From positions 1-64,000 of the forward strand of contig JADJSZ010000035.1 of NCBI GenBank assembly GCA_016711405.1: a stretch of 64,000 nucleotides of DNA, read 5' to 3'. This DNA is from Candidatus Hadersleviella danica. Lineage in GTDB: Bacteria > Chloroflexota > Anaerolineae > Promineifilales > Promineifilaceae. The position numbers were made by a program, and so were the translations under genes. Of this stretch, positions 1 to 9,447 are shown piece after piece (the stretch's first letter is position 1; every line of letters begins with the position of its first letter). A model generated the notes under the pieces. That model worked only from the letters and a program-made list of their open reading frames with translations, ran no database searches and had not been told where the DNA came from.

Positions 1-70
1 ATGCAATTGTGAAACAGACAACGGCCGATAAGAATATCACAAACAGCGCAGAGCGCAAGGTAATTGTGAT

Positions 71-98
71 GGGGACTGGGGACAAGGGACTTGGGACG
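71..98 (+). repeat. G-rich heptad array
   Basis: Four consecutive 7-nt units, GGGGACT, GGGGACA, AGGGACT and TGGGACG, lie just past the 3' end of the FtsX-type gene. This is one of many intergenic heptad arrays in the window. Bases 1 to 127 otherwise hold no gene that I can support. Confidence 0.75.
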
Positions 99-127
99 CT
101 TGTAATCTCCAAGCCCCTCCCCAGCCC

Positions 128-1379
128 CTATTCGTATTTGAGGAGCGTTGATAGGGCTTATGTTGGCGACCGAGAGCGCGGATGAGACCCGAGAGCAAGC
201 CAAATGATGGTGGCAAAGGCGAGGGCGAAGAGGGGCAACCAGAGCGGGGTAGACACGGCCACCGAGGGGGGCGGCGCACCTGTCTCCACAGCTTGGCCAG
301 CCATGTAGGAGAGCACAAACACATTGGCCACCTCGCCCAGCCCCCAACCGATAAGCACCCCACCCAAACCGCCGACGAAGCCAATCCCGGCCGCCTCGCC
401 TAAAAAGACCCCCAGCACATGCCGATTGGTCGCCCCGACAGCTTTCATCAGCCCAATTTCGCGGGTGCGCGCCCCAAAATGGCCCATCGCCATCGTGTTG
501 GTAACTTGCAAGATGGTGTAAAAACCGTTGATGCCTTCGATAAAGGATTGGGGGGTGTAGGCTTGGTAGCCCAAAGCGGTGATTTGGTCGGCCGTTTCCA
601 GCACCGTTTCCGTGTCGGTGGCGCGAACCAGAATGGACATGTAGCCCGTTTTGGAGCGGTCTATCTGGCGCACGCCCTGAATCCATGCGTTGTGGCTCTC
701 AATTTCGGGCATGGTCATGTAAATGCTCCAATCCGATTCGCCGCGTGATTCGGCCAGCACCCCTTCGACAGTGAGGCGGATGGTTTTTTCAATGACAGTG
801 CCATCATCGGCCCACTTTTGCAATTTCACGGTCAGGGTTTGGCCGAGCAAATCGGGGGGGGGCGGTGGCTCTTGGCCGGGGCGCAAGAAGGGGTCGTAGA
901 AGTTCATGGGCACGTTGTAACCCACGACGACAGTGCCCCGCTCGAGTTGGGTGGTTCCCTGTTGAGCGCGTAGCCCTAAGTCAGCTAAATCGGCCGTGTC
1001 GGCCCCCATTAACGAGCTATACCCTTCCAAACGGCCGAGCCGTATCTGTGCCCCGCCCTGAAAATAATCTTGCGCGACGACGCTGGCCACCCCCGGCAAC
1101 TGGCGCAAATCGGCCACCGTTTGGTTGCTGAGGATGGTTTGGATGGGGGTAGTCACGTTGGGGTTGCCCTCATTCAAAGCTGGGGTAGACTTGGATGAGG
1201 GTTAAATCGCCGATGCCGCCGAGTTGTTCGGCCGCGTTTTGTTGCAACCCTGCGCCGAGCGAGACGAGCAAAATGACAGCGGCCGTGCCGATGATGACCC
1301 CCACGGCCGTGAGCGCCACTGCCCCTTGCGCCGAGCGAGGTTTTCAAGACGAGGGAGAGGGAGTCCGGAAGAGGTTCAT
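128..1379 (-). CDS. FtsX/MacB-family ABC transporter permease, frameshifted
   Basis: The merged translation starts MNLFRT at 1379. It has a first membrane helix (AVALTAVGVIIGTAAVILL), an extracytoplasmic MacB-type core, the permease signature REIGLMKAVGATNRHV, further helices, and the family ending ISPINA..LKYE with a stop at 128-130. At least four indels interrupt the frame, near 1320, 1180, 180 and 150. The reading passes from YTILQV straight to TNTMAM, so the usual second helix of about 18 residues between them is missing. It is the last gene of the minus-strand exporter cluster after the CARDB protein and shares its ATPase. The substrate is unknown; the family exports lipoproteins, peptides or drugs. 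The family call is firm, but whether the gene works is not clear. Confidence 0.8.
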
Positions 1380-1386
1380 GGGGGGG

Positions 1387-1424
1387 GAGAGTGGTTAGTG
1401 GCGAGTGGTTAGTGGTTGGGGGTA
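1387..1424 (-). repeat. TTAGTGG heptad array
   Basis: Units GTGGTTA, GTGGCGA, GTGGTTA and GTGGTTG separate the CARDB-protein gene from the permease start at 1379. The array probably ends the upstream reading frame. Confidence 0.7.
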
Positions 1425-3359
1425 CGGCCGCATGGGGAACGGCTTCGGATTCGCCAAATTCGCCAAACTCGCCGCCCATCTCGCCCATATTGCCGAATTC
1501 GCCGCCCATTTCGGGGAAGGAGGGGGTGGCGGGGGCAGGGGGGGCACTGCTCAGGCCGAGGAGTCCGAGGAAGGCTCGCCAGAGCCATGCTCCCCATGTC
1601 TCTTCCTCGAGAGGTGGCTCAACCACCTCTTCGCCACCTTCGCCGCCGCCATCTATCGGTGGCTCAAATTCGCCACCCTCGTCGGGAAGGGGGCGTAAAA
1701 CCCTCCATCACCTCACTCCTAGCGTTTGGGTGATGGTTTGGGGCTGGCCAAAGTCGTCGGTGTAGCCCACGCTCAATTCAAGGGTGAGCGGGCCGGGCAC
1801 ATCGGGGATGATTTGGGCATCGAGGGGGAAGAAGCCGCCGGGTTCGAGGTTGCCGATGAACAGTTCGTTGTTGGTGAGGGTGGCGCCAACGGCCGTGACC
1901 TTGAATGTGCCAAAGCTGACGCTGTTTTTGCCCCCATTGACCAGTTGCAGAGGCAACGAGCCAAACTCACCCACGGTGAGAGGGGGGGCAGGGATGTAGA
2001 AGTTCATGGTGACGACGGGTTGGCGGTAGACAAGGAGGGTGATGACTTGGTCATCCACAAAACTGCCCCCAGCCGCATCGTTGTAGACAAAGGAGATGCG
2101 AATGGGGTAAGCGCCCGCTTCGGTGGCGGCATTGACGATTAAATCTTGGTGGAGCAATTGCTCTTGCCCCTGCGCCAAATCGCCCACGAATTGCACGTTG
2201 GAGGAGCCGACGGGCGCAAATTTGCTGAATTCGCCGCCCGCACCAGATAGACCGCCACCCGGTTCGGGTGTGCCGCTGACGGAGCCACCAGCGGCCGTGC
2301 CGCCGCCCAAAATCATGGTCACGCGCTGGGCGTTCGCGTTGCCTTGGTTTTGCACCGCCAGCGTCAGCCGGAATTGCTTGCCGGGGGCGAGTTGCTCTAA
2401 ATCGGTGCTGTAGCTGGTGATGAGCAGTTGCGGCCGTAGGCGCGGCCCCAATGTGGCCGTGGGGGTAGGCGTGGGGGTAAAGGTGGCCGTGGGGTGGGCG
2501 TGGCTGTCGCGGCGGGGCCACCTGTGGCGGGGCGCACAACGGGGAAGGTCAGGCTAAAACTATCGGTGTAGCTGGTTCCGTTGACATCGGTGTAGGTGGC
2601 GACGACTTCGAGGATGGCGAGGCTTTTGCCCGAAATGTCGCGGGTGGCGAAGAGGGGTTGCCAAAAGCGGATATTTTGCCCGCCGTCCAAGGTGCCGAGG
2701 GCTTGAATGCCGCCTGTTTCCCGCGCCACAAAATCGCCCGCCTTGAAAGTGACGACACGTTGCGAGCTTCGATTTGGCCTGCGTTGGCGAGGGTCATTTC
2801 AAAGGCGAGGTTGCTGTTGGGCACGATTTCGGCCGAGCTGGCCCCGTAACTGTTGATGACGAGTTGCGGCCGTACAAAGGCGGTGGCCAACGGGGTGGCC
2901 GTGGCCACAGGGGTAGCTGTCTCGCTGGGGGGGCGCACGGTGAGGGCGTTGGGCAAAGCGGCGCTCTCGGCGTTGGGGTTGAGGACACGCACGGTGTAGG
3001 TTCCTGCGGGCACGCCAGCGGGGAGAACGGCCGTCAACAAGTTACTGCTGACAAAGCTGGTGGCCAATGCCCCGTACCCATCGAGCAAAACGACAGCCCC
3101 GTTGAGAAAGCCTTGCCCAGTCAGGGCAAGTTCGGTAGGGAAACTACTGCTGACGCTGTTGGGCTGAACGCTAGTCAGCACCAAGGACGCAGGGATGGGG
3201 GTGGTGGTGGTTAGCACTTCGCTGGCCACAGCGGGGGGAGGGGGGGGTGGTGGTGATGCTTGGCTCTTGGGCGGTGGCATGGGGCACGGCCGCGATAAAG
3301 CCCACGGCCGCAACGACCAGCAGGGTGAAAGTGAGAAGAATGCGAGAGAAGGTGTTCAT
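1408..3359 (-). CDS. Secreted IPT/CARDB-repeat protein of exporter cluster, frameshifted
   Basis: Merging overlapping frames gives about 640 residues. The order is a signal peptide (MNTFSRILLTFTLLVVAAVG), an IPT/TIG fold (LTSVQPNSVSSS...GAYTVRV-like), a Pro/Thr linker, a CARDB-like domain (VINSYGAS...), a second Pro/Thr linker, two more CARDB/COG1361-like segments (LLITSYSTDLEQLAPGKQF onward), and a C-terminal hydrophobic stretch (WGAWLWRAFLGLLGL) followed by a Gly/Glu-rich tail. Frame breaks fall near 3230, 2740, 2480 and 1710. The exact stop is uncertain because the tail runs into a heptad array. It lies between the ATPase and permease genes, so a surface-anchored partner or cargo of the transporter is the simplest role. 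The domain family is supported; the partnership is inferred from context. Confidence 0.7.
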
Positions 3360-3390
3360 GGAGATAGAGAACAGAGATAGAGATAGAGGC

Positions 3391-3451
3391 CGTAGGGGCG
3401 TATTGCATACGCCCTGATAGGTGGTTAGGACGTATGCAATACGCCCCTACG
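3391..3451. repeat. 21-bp perfect inverted repeat over a stop codon
   Basis: Arms 3391-3411 and 3431-3451 are exact reverse complements (CGTAGGGGCGTATTGCATAC plus one base), with a 19-nt loop. The right arm contains the TAG stop of the ABC ATPase. The GTAGGGGC..GCCCCTAC type of palindrome recurs near 51.5 kb. It could act as a terminator-like hairpin or be a mobile palindromic repeat. Confidence 0.8.
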
Positions 3452-4121
3452 TTCCCACGATTTTGCCATCGAGCAGGCGCACGGTTTGGGTGGCGAACTG
3501 CTCCATGCGTGGGTCGTGGGTGACGACAAGGATGGTACGGCCGCTGGCGTGTAACTGGGCGAGCAATTCCATGATGCTGTTGCCGCTGGCGGTGTCGAGG
3601 TTGCCTGTTGGCTCATCGGCCAAGATGATGGGTGGGTTGTTGATGAGGGCGCGGGCGACGGCGACGCGCTGTTGTTGCCCGCCCGAAAGCTCAGTCGGCC
3701 GATGCAAGACCCTATCGCCAAGGCCGACTTGGGTAAGCAGTTCGTAGGCGCGGGCTTGGCGTTCGCGGCGGGGCACGCCATCAAAGCGGAGCGGGTAGGC
3801 GACATTGTCGAGGGCGGTGAGGCTGGGAATGAGGTTGAAGGATTGAAAGATGAAGCCGATGGTGCGCCGCCGATACAGGGCGAGGGCGTTTTCGTCCATC
3901 GCTTCGATGCCTCGGCCGTCCCACACGATTCGGCCGCCTGTCGGCCTATCTAACCCACCCACCAGATAGAGGAGGGAGCTTTTGCCCGAGCCAGATGGCC
4001 CCATGACCGCGTAAAAACGACCCGCCACAATGTCCAAATCCACCCCCGCCAAGGCGTGGACAGTTTCCCGCCCCATCTGGTAAGACTTGCGTAAATCGCG
4101 GATTTCGAGAAGGGAAGGCAT
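3447..4121 (-). CDS. ABC transporter ATP-binding protein, LolD/MacB type
   Basis: This 224-residue ATPase is intact. It shows Walker A GPSGSGKSS, Q-loop (IFQSFNLIPSLTALDNV), signature LSGGQQQR, Walker B IILADEPTGNLD and the switch histidine in VVTHDPR. NLIPSLTALDNV and DEPTGNLDT are typical of the LolD/MacB/FtsE group, which pairs with FtsX-type permeases like the one at 128-1379. The frame is open upstream, but the start at 4121 (MPSLLEIRDLRKSYQ) fits the family and leaves a heptad array outside the gene. No Shine-Dalgarno site is visible; the context is CCCCATG. The protein is cytoplasmic and powers the exporter. Confidence 0.93.
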   Translation of the reverse strand: MPSLLEIRDLRKSYQMGRETVHALAGVDLDIVAGRFYAVMGPSGSGKSSLLYLVGGLDRPTGGRIVWDGRGIEAMDENALALYRRRTIGFIFQSFNLIPSLTALDNVAYPLRFDGVPRRERQARAYELLTQVGLGDRVLHRPTELSGGQQQRVAVARALINNPPIILADEPTGNLDTASGNSIMELLAQLHASGRTILVVTHDPRMEQFATQTVRLLDGKIVGT

Positions 4122-4123
4122 GG

Positions 4124-4160
4124 GGGATTGCGGATTGGGGAATGCGGATTGCGGAATGCC
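4124..4160 (-). repeat. GCGGATT heptad array
   Basis: Units GGGGATT, GCGGATT, GGGGAAT, GCGGATT and GCGGAAT lie directly before the ATPase start codon. The same units recur near 36.85, 44.0 and 48.85 kb. Confidence 0.75.
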
Positions 4161-4183
4161 AAAACGACTGACAGACTGAGAGA

Positions 4184-4960
4184 CTAAAAAAACGGCCGCA
4201 CCACTGTCAAATCGCCCAACATGGCCCCGAGGATGGCGGGGAGGCGCGGACGGAGGAGGAGCAGAAGGAGGAGGGTGAAGGTGACGGCGAGCCATGTTTT
4301 GGGGCGGGTGAGGGTGGAGATGAGCCGTGCACCGAGGAAAAGGAGGAGGATTTCCCAGAGGAGATAGATATCTATTTGGCTGAGGAAGGAGGCGATGTAG
4401 GCGGTGAGGAGTTCGCCATCGGCCGTCATGAGGCCTGAGAGACCTAGCCCAGTGAGGATTTGGCCGCTGTTGGTCATGGCAAGGGTGCGCACCACATCGC
4501 GCAGGGCGAAGGGCAACATGGCCCATGCGGTGATGTTAAGGACTTGTTGGTTGCTGTTACGGCCGCCAAACAGCGTGAGAACGAGGTGGAGCGCCCAACC
4601 AAGGATGAGCCAGCCGAGGAAAACGGCCGCAATGCCCAGCACAGCAGGAAGGACATAGACAAAAACGGGGCCGCTGGTGGCGGTGGCGGCTTGCATGAAT
4701 TGAGCTTGTTGCTCGGCCGTGTAATACTCGAAGCCGGGGGGCAGGGTAACTTGCCCTGTGGCGGCCGAGGCGGCTTGAATGGAGCCTGTGACGAGGACAC
4801 GCAGAAGCGTTGTGCCAGCGATGAGCCAGATGGGGGTTTGCCACACGCCGTCGGCCGCTTGGGCGATGGTGTGGAGGGTTTGGCGGGGCTTAAAAAGGAG
4901 AGGGAGTACCCAATCAAAGTGCCACTGGGAGCGGCGGGCGAAGGGAGCTAGTTCGGCCAT
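4184..4960 (-). CDS. YIP1-family membrane protein
   Basis: The 258-residue protein has about five to six hydrophobic helices: TPIWLIAGTTLLRVLV, PVFVYVLPAVLGIAAVFLG, LHLVLTLFGG, the region before LTGLGL, IYLLWEILLLFLGARL and a Leu-rich segment near the C-terminus. The layout and the N-terminal LPLLFKPRQTLHTIA (the usual L..P..TF/TI motif) match bacterial YIP1-domain proteins. It is the first gene of the cluster that continues with the ATPase, CARDB protein and permease. In similar clusters YIP1 proteins accompany the transporter, but their task is not established. The start at 4960 gives MAELAPFARRSQ. Confidence 0.75.
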   Translation of the reverse strand: MAELAPFARRSQWHFDWVLPLLFKPRQTLHTIAQAADGVWQTPIWLIAGTTLLRVLVTGSIQAASAATGQVTLPPGFEYYTAEQQAQFMQAATATSGPVFVYVLPAVLGIAAVFLGWLILGWALHLVLTLFGGRNSNQQVLNITAWAMLPFALRDVVRTLAMTNSGQILTGLGLSGLMTADGELLTAYIASFLSQIDIYLLWEILLLFLGARLISTLTRPKTWLAVTFTLLLLLLLRPRLPAILGAMLGDLTVVRPFF

Positions 4961-5354
4961 AAGTGATTTTGGATTTTGGATTTTAGATTGTGGATTTACC
5001 CAGTAGTAAACGATAAGTGGGTTGTTTTTGTTCCAAGGGATATGTTACGCCAAAAGGGCGCGGCCGTCCCGAACTATTTGGCAACGATTTAGCTACATTC
5101 CGCTCCACCCCCAAAAAGATAGCGTGTAGAGATGGAGAGGCTCATCATTGGCCAATCAAGGGTTTCTCTACTCGAGTAAGTAATAAGTAGTAAGTAGTGA
5201 GTAGTTCCCCACTACTTACTACTCACTACTTACTTTTCACCCGTGAGTCTGTGACAAGTCACATACGCCTCTATCTCTATCTCCCTCCTCTATCTTTCTG
5301 CTATACTTGCCCCAGCCAACCAGTTGTAACCCGCTCATTTTCCCCAACCCCACC
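4961..5354. other. Divergent intergenic region
   Basis: This 394-bp gap separates divergent transcription units and should hold promoters for both. It has a TTTTGGA/TTTTAGA heptad array at 4964-4995 and an inverted heptad pair at 5175-5234. A GATAGA-type tract lies at about 5268-5297 and is followed by a possible -10 TATACT near 5303. I see no gene here. Confidence 0.5.
5175..5234. repeat. AGTAAGT heptad inverted repeat
   Basis: The left arm has units such as AGTAAGT, AATAAGT, AGTAAGT and AGTGAGT. After a short CCCC-containing turn, the right arm gives the reverse complement (ACTACTTACT, ACTCACTACT). A long, slightly imperfect hairpin is possible. Confidence 0.75.
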
Positions 5355-6254
5355 ATGCCCGAACAAATTGCCCTTATCCGCCCTGATTTCCAACTGGCTT
5401 ACGAAACATTTGGCCAGCCCAGCCACCCCACTCTGCTCATGGTGATGGGTTTGGGGGCGCAAATGAATTCATGGGAGGATGAGTTGTGTGCCCAACTGGC
5501 GGAGACAGGGTTTTGGGTGGTGCGCTTTGACAATCGGGATGTCGGCCGTTCGACGAAGCTGGAACAGGCGCAAATGCCCAGTTTGTGGCAACTCATGGGT
5601 ACTGTTTTGTTTAACTTGCCCCTCCGCGCCCCCTATCTGTTGCGCGATATGGCGGCGGATGCCATCGCCCTGCTCGACCATTTGGGCATTGCCCAAGCCC
5701 ATGTCGTCGGCGCGTCTATGGGCGGGATGATTGCCCAAGAGTTGGCCATCCATTACCCCGCCCGCATTCTCACCCTCACCTCTATCATGTCCACCACGGG
5801 CAATCGGTGGGTGGGCCAACCTACCTTTAAGATGCGGCGGTTGTTGTTGCAACGGCCGCCGACCGAGGAAGAAGCGGCCGTGGCCAAAAGTTTGCAGACA
5901 TGGCGTGAGCTAAACGGCCCCCACTTCCCTTTTGATGAAGCCAAGGCCCGCGCCGCCATCCAGCGCAATCGCCAGCGGTCCGTTTACCCCATTGGCACAG
6001 CGCGACAGTTAGTCGCTATCCTTGCCTCGGGCGACAGAACGGCCGCGTTGCGCCAGTTGCAACTGCCCACCCTTGTTATTCATGGCGACGCAGATGTGTT
6101 GGTGGACGTGAGCGGTGGCCACGCCACGGCCGAGGCGATTCCTTTGGCAGAAAAGTTAATTATTGCGGGAATGGGGCATACCCTGCCAACGGCCGTGTGG
6201 CCCCAAATCATTGCGGGTATTACCACCCTCGCCCAAAGCACCAACCCCCTCTAA
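5355..6254 (+). CDS. Alpha/beta hydrolase
   Basis: The product has 299 residues of alpha/beta hydrolase fold. It shows the oxyanion region MVMGLGAQ, FDNRDVGRS, the nucleophile elbow GASMGG, the acid in IHGDADVLV and the catalytic histidine in GMGHTLP, all in the correct order. The pattern FDNRD.G.S with GASMGGM resembles the aclacinomycin methylesterase/carboxylesterase-like group, but the substrate cannot be named. The start at 5355 (MPEQIALIRP) is preferred; a further in-frame codon lies 45 nt upstream. No Shine-Dalgarno site is visible. Its stop is 11 bases before the sensor kinase start, so the two are probably co-transcribed. Confidence 0.88.
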   Translation: MPEQIALIRPDFQLAYETFGQPSHPTLLMVMGLGAQMNSWEDELCAQLAETGFWVVRFDNRDVGRSTKLEQAQMPSLWQLMGTVLFNLPLRAPYLLRDMAADAIALLDHLGIAQAHVVGASMGGMIAQELAIHYPARILTLTSIMSTTGNRWVGQPTFKMRRLLLQRPPTEEEAAVAKSLQTWRELNGPHFPFDEAKARAAIQRNRQRSVYPIGTARQLVAILASGDRTAALRQLQLPTLVIHGDADVLVDVSGGHATAEAIPLAEKLIIAGMGHTLPTAVWPQIIAGITTLAQSTNPL

Positions 6255-6265
6255 CCACCAGCATC

Positions 6266-8113
6266 ATGCACTACAGACGCTATCTCAAACTCAAGCCCCA
6301 AATTTTAAGCGGGTATGGGGTGGTGTTGTTCTTGCTCGTCATCGTTGTCGGCTGGGCCGTTTACAATTTGGCCGAACTCGGCCGCGCCAGCAACGAGATT
6401 CTGCAAGACAACTACCGCAGTATTTTGGCGGCCGAAAACATGGTTGCCGCCATCGAGCGGCAAGATAGCAGTGTGCTGGTGGTGCTGTTGGGCAACGACC
6501 CCACGGCCGCCGAAACCTTCACCCGCAATGAGCTAACGTTTGTCAGTTGGCTCGGCCGTGCCCAAGACAACATCACCATTGCCGACGAAGTGGCCATTTT
6601 AGAGCAGATTGAGGCCACCTACCTGCGCTACTTAGCCGCGTTCGATACCCTGCAAAGCCTGCCCCCTGCCGAAGCCCAACCCTTTTATGTGGAAACGATG
6701 TTCCCCATCTTTGAGCAGGTGCGCTCACAGGCCGTTGCCTTGCGCGACCTAAACCAAGAAGCGATGGTCGAGGCATCCGCCTATGCCCAAAACACCGCCC
6801 AAGAGGCGATTCTTTCGACAGCTTTGCTGGGTGGGTTGGCTTGTGCGCTGGGCGGAATTTTTAGCCTGATTCTCTCCGACCGCATTGCTCGGCCGTTGAA
6901 AATAATGGCCGCCGCCACCGAACGCATCGCCGCTGGGGATTATGATGTGGCGCTGGCCGTGCAAAGCCAAGACGAGGTGGGCCAGTTGGCTGGCAAAATC
7001 AACGAGATGAGCCAGAAGCTCAAAGCGTTTCATGCGCTCAATGTGGGGCAAGTGATTGCCGCCAAACAACACAGCGAAGCGATTATTCGGAGCATCAACG
7101 ATGGCATTGTGGTGGTCAACGAAGCGAGTTTAATTACGGCCGTAAATCCCTACGCCGCCCAGCTCTTTGGCATTGTGCCGGAACAAGTCATTGGGGAGCA
7201 TTTGCTCAATGTGGTGCGCCTCACGGCCGTTGTCGAATCGGTCAAAGCGACCCTCGAATGCCATGCGCCCACCCCCGAACTGGACGAACTACCCGTCGAA
7301 ATTCCCCAAGGCGACCACAAACTCATCTACAGCTTTACCGTCACCCCTGTCACAGGGGATGAGGGGCAAATGCTGGGCGTGGTCATTGTGTTCCAAGACA
7401 TCACCAAGTTCCAAGAGCTAGACCGGCTCAAGAGCGAGTTTGTGATGACAGCGTCGCACGAGTTGCGCACCCCACTCACGGGCATTGGCATGAGCATCAA
7501 CCTCTTGCGCGAACATGCGGCCAGCAAACTTTCAGCACGGGAGCGCGAATTGCTGGACACGGCCGCTGAAGATACCGCTCGGCTCCGCGCTTTGGTCAAC
7601 GATTTGCTCGATTTATCCAAAATCGAATCGGGGCAATTAACCATGGACATCGCCCCCATCAACATGGTCGATGTGGCCGAGCGGGTGGTGGCCACCTTGC
7701 AAACACAAGCGGCCGAAAAGCAAATCACCCTCGCCACCGATTGCCCCGCCACAGCCGTTTTGGGCGCGGCCGATGGGGTCAAAATAGCGTGGGTGCTCAC
7801 CAATCTCATCGGCAACGCCTTGCGCTACACAGATGCAGGCGGCCGTATCGAAGTGCGTGTGGCCGAACATGGTCAGCAGGTATACACTTCGGTCAAAGAC
7901 GATGGCGTGGGCATTCCCTACGAGTTCCAAAGCAAAATTTTTGACAAGTTTATGCAAGTGAAAAGCGAACGCGCTGTGGGTGGCACAGGTTTGGGCTTAT
8001 CTATCAGCAGAGAAATTGTTCGTGCCCATCGGGGGACGATTTGGGTAGAATCCGTCCCCGGTGAGGGCAGTTTGTTTACCTTTACGGTTCCAGCTGTGGC
8101 CAGCGAAACGTAA
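6266..8113 (+). CDS. Membrane sensor histidine kinase (HAMP-PAS-HisKA)
   Basis: The 615-residue kinase has TM helix 1 at about 18-38, an extracytoplasmic four-helix-like sensor, TM helix 2 near 180-205 and a HAMP domain (RPLKIMAAATERIAAGDY). A PAS domain follows at about 270-365 (IIRSINDGIVVVNE). The HisKA box ASHELRTPL carries the phospho-histidine near 397. The ATP-binding boxes are NLIGNALRYT near 512, DDGVGI near 544 and GTGLGLSI near 573. This is a complete class I kinase. It sits 32 bp before a response regulator gene and upstream of potassium uptake genes, so regulation of those genes is possible but unproven. The start at 6266 (MHYRRYLKLK) places TM1 correctly. Confidence 0.95.
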   Translation: MHYRRYLKLKPQILSGYGVVLFLLVIVVGWAVYNLAELGRASNEILQDNYRSILAAENMVAAIERQDSSVLVVLLGNDPTAAETFTRNELTFVSWLGRAQDNITIADEVAILEQIEATYLRYLAAFDTLQSLPPAEAQPFYVETMFPIFEQVRSQAVALRDLNQEAMVEASAYAQNTAQEAILSTALLGGLACALGGIFSLILSDRIARPLKIMAAATERIAAGDYDVALAVQSQDEVGQLAGKINEMSQKLKAFHALNVGQVIAAKQHSEAIIRSINDGIVVVNEASLITAVNPYAAQLFGIVPEQVIGEHLLNVVRLTAVVESVKATLECHAPTPELDELPVEIPQGDHKLIYSFTVTPVTGDEGQMLGVVIVFQDITKFQELDRLKSEFVMTASHELRTPLTGIGMSINLLREHAASKLSARERELLDTAAEDTARLRALVNDLLDLSKIESGQLTMDIAPINMVDVAERVVATLQTQAAEKQITLATDCPATAVLGAADGVKIAWVLTNLIGNALRYTDAGGRIEVRVAEHGQQVYTSVKDDGVGIPYEFQSKIFDKFMQVKSERAVGGTGLGLSISREIVRAHRGTIWVESVPGEGSLFTFTVPAVASET

Positions 8114-8145
8114 CGACGAGGCACTTTTCATAAAGGGCAACATCT

Positions 8146-8799
8146 ATGAAAACTATTTTGGTGATTGACGACGAAAAGAATATCCGCATGACGGTGAGTT
8201 ATGCGCTGGAAGTGGAGGGGTTTCAGGTAGACACGGCCGTGAACGGCGAAGATGCGCTCCAGCAGATGATTGACAAGCAGTACAACCTGCTTTTGCTCGA
8301 TTTGCAAATGCCGGGCATGGGCGGCATGGAGTTCTTGCGTCGTTTGGTGGCGCGGAATACCTTGCCCCATGTGGTCATCATCAGTGCCCACGGCACAGTG
8401 GCCAATGCTGTCGAAGCGATGAAGCTTGGGGCTGTGGATTTTATCCAAAAGCCATTTACCCCTGAGGAGTTGCGCCGCTTGGTGGCGGCCGTCTTTGCGC
8501 GAGATGTGTTAGACCCCACGGCCGCGCTAACCTATGAGGAAAATTTGCAACTCGTGAAGCGGTTGGTGGGGGAGCGGCGCATGGAGGAGGCCATCGGCCG
8601 TGCCAAAGAGACCATCGGGCTAGACCCGCAACGCCCCGAAGCATTTAACCTGCTGGGCGCACTCTACGACATTGAGGGAGAGCGTTCGCAAGCGATGAAG
8701 AATTACCGCGTCGCCCTCGACCTCGACCCGACGTATCAGGTGGCGCAAAAGAATTTGCAACGACGCTGGGAAGAACGAAGCCAACCCGATTTAGGCTAA
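8146..8799 (+). CDS. Response regulator with C-terminal TPR
   Basis: The product has 217 residues. A receiver domain at 1-120 has the acidic pair D8/D9, phospho-acceptor D52 in LLLLDLQMPG, Ser near 79 (IISAHG) and Lys near 102 (IQKP). The remainder is not a DNA-binding domain but a TPR-like helical region (EEAIGRAKETIGLDPQRPEAFNLL followed by AMKNYRVALDLDP). Output is therefore probably protein-protein contact rather than direct transcription control. It is the cognate regulator of the kinase that ends 32 bp upstream. The start follows AAGGGCAACATCT. Confidence 0.92.
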   Translation: MKTILVIDDEKNIRMTVSYALEVEGFQVDTAVNGEDALQQMIDKQYNLLLLDLQMPGMGGMEFLRRLVARNTLPHVVIISAHGTVANAVEAMKLGAVDFIQKPFTPEELRRLVAAVFARDVLDPTAALTYEENLQLVKRLVGERRMEEAIGRAKETIGLDPQRPEAFNLLGALYDIEGERSQAMKNYRVALDLDPTYQVAQKNLQRRWEERSQPDLG

Positions 8800-8802
8800 A
8801 GA

Positions 8803-8901
8803 CGAGATAGAGATTGGAGATAGAGATAGAGGGGAACATAGTCGGTTAGCGTCTCGTGTTTCCTCTATCTCTATCTCTATCTCTACCCTCTATCTTTTTG
8901 A
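8803..8901. repeat. GATAGA inverted element, copy 1
   Basis: A left arm of GAGATA hexamers is followed by a core of about 30 nt (AACATAGTCGGTTAGC...TCGTGTTT) and a right arm of TATCTC hexamers. The core is clearly related to that of the copy at 9330. The element fills the whole gap between the regulator and the TrkA-N gene. Confidence 0.8.
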
Positions 8902-8913
8902 TGAGGAGACTTT

Positions 8914-9318
8914 ATGACACACAAATACATTGTGGTGGTGGGATGCGGCCGTTTGGGGGCTTACCTCGCTAGTTTGCTGAGCGGGCAAGGGCACAGCGTC
9001 GTCGTCATTGACCAAGTGGGGCGCTCTTTTGCCCAACTTTCGGCCGAGTTTAGCGGCTTCCAAATCTACGGCGATGCCAGCGAGCTAGATGTGTTGCGCC
9101 AAGCCAAAATCGAGCAAGCGGATAGTGTCTTTGTCACCACCAGTAGCGACAACATCAACTTAATGGTTGCCCAAGTGGCTCGCGCCATTTTTAAGGTTTC
9201 CCATGTTGTCGCCCGCGTTTACAACCCCCAACGGGAAGCTGTTTACAAAGAGTTAGGGGTGCAAGTGATTAACCCCACCCAGCTTTCGGCCAACCACTTC
9301 CTACAAACCATTACCTGA
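8914..9318 (+). CDS. TrkA N-domain potassium-uptake regulator (single RCK)
   Basis: The 134-residue protein consists of a single RCK-N (TrkA-N) Rossmann domain: VVVGCGRLGAYLAS (GxGxxG), the acidic end of beta-2 VVVIDQ, and YGDAS. No TrkA-C domain follows. The next plus-strand genes encode a full TrkA and a TrkH channel subunit. It probably binds NAD(H) or adenine nucleotide and gates the channel, perhaps as a partner of the longer TrkA. A good Shine-Dalgarno site (GAGGAG) lies before the start at 8914. Confidence 0.9.
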   Translation: MTHKYIVVVGCGRLGAYLASLLSGQGHSVVVIDQVGRSFAQLSAEFSGFQIYGDASELDVLRQAKIEQADSVFVTTSSDNINLMVAQVARAIFKVSHVVARVYNPQREAVYKELGVQVINPTQLSANHFLQTIT

Positions 9319-9329
9319 GCTGGTTTCGG

Positions 9330-9425
9330 ATAAAGATAGAGGGTAGAGATAGAGATAGAGGGGTACGAAGTCGGCTGGCCTATCGTGTTTCCTCTATCTC
9401 TATCTCCTGTCTCTATCTGAATAGA
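9330..9425. repeat. GATAGA inverted element, copy 2
   Basis: It has the same plan as the copy at 8803: GATAGAG arm, core TACGAAGTCGGCTGGCC..TCGTGTTT, and CTATCTC arm. Core identity with copy 1 is high by eye. It fills the gap between the two TrkA-type genes. Confidence 0.8.
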
Positions 9426-9447
9426 TTTAAATTACTGGAGAAACCCG

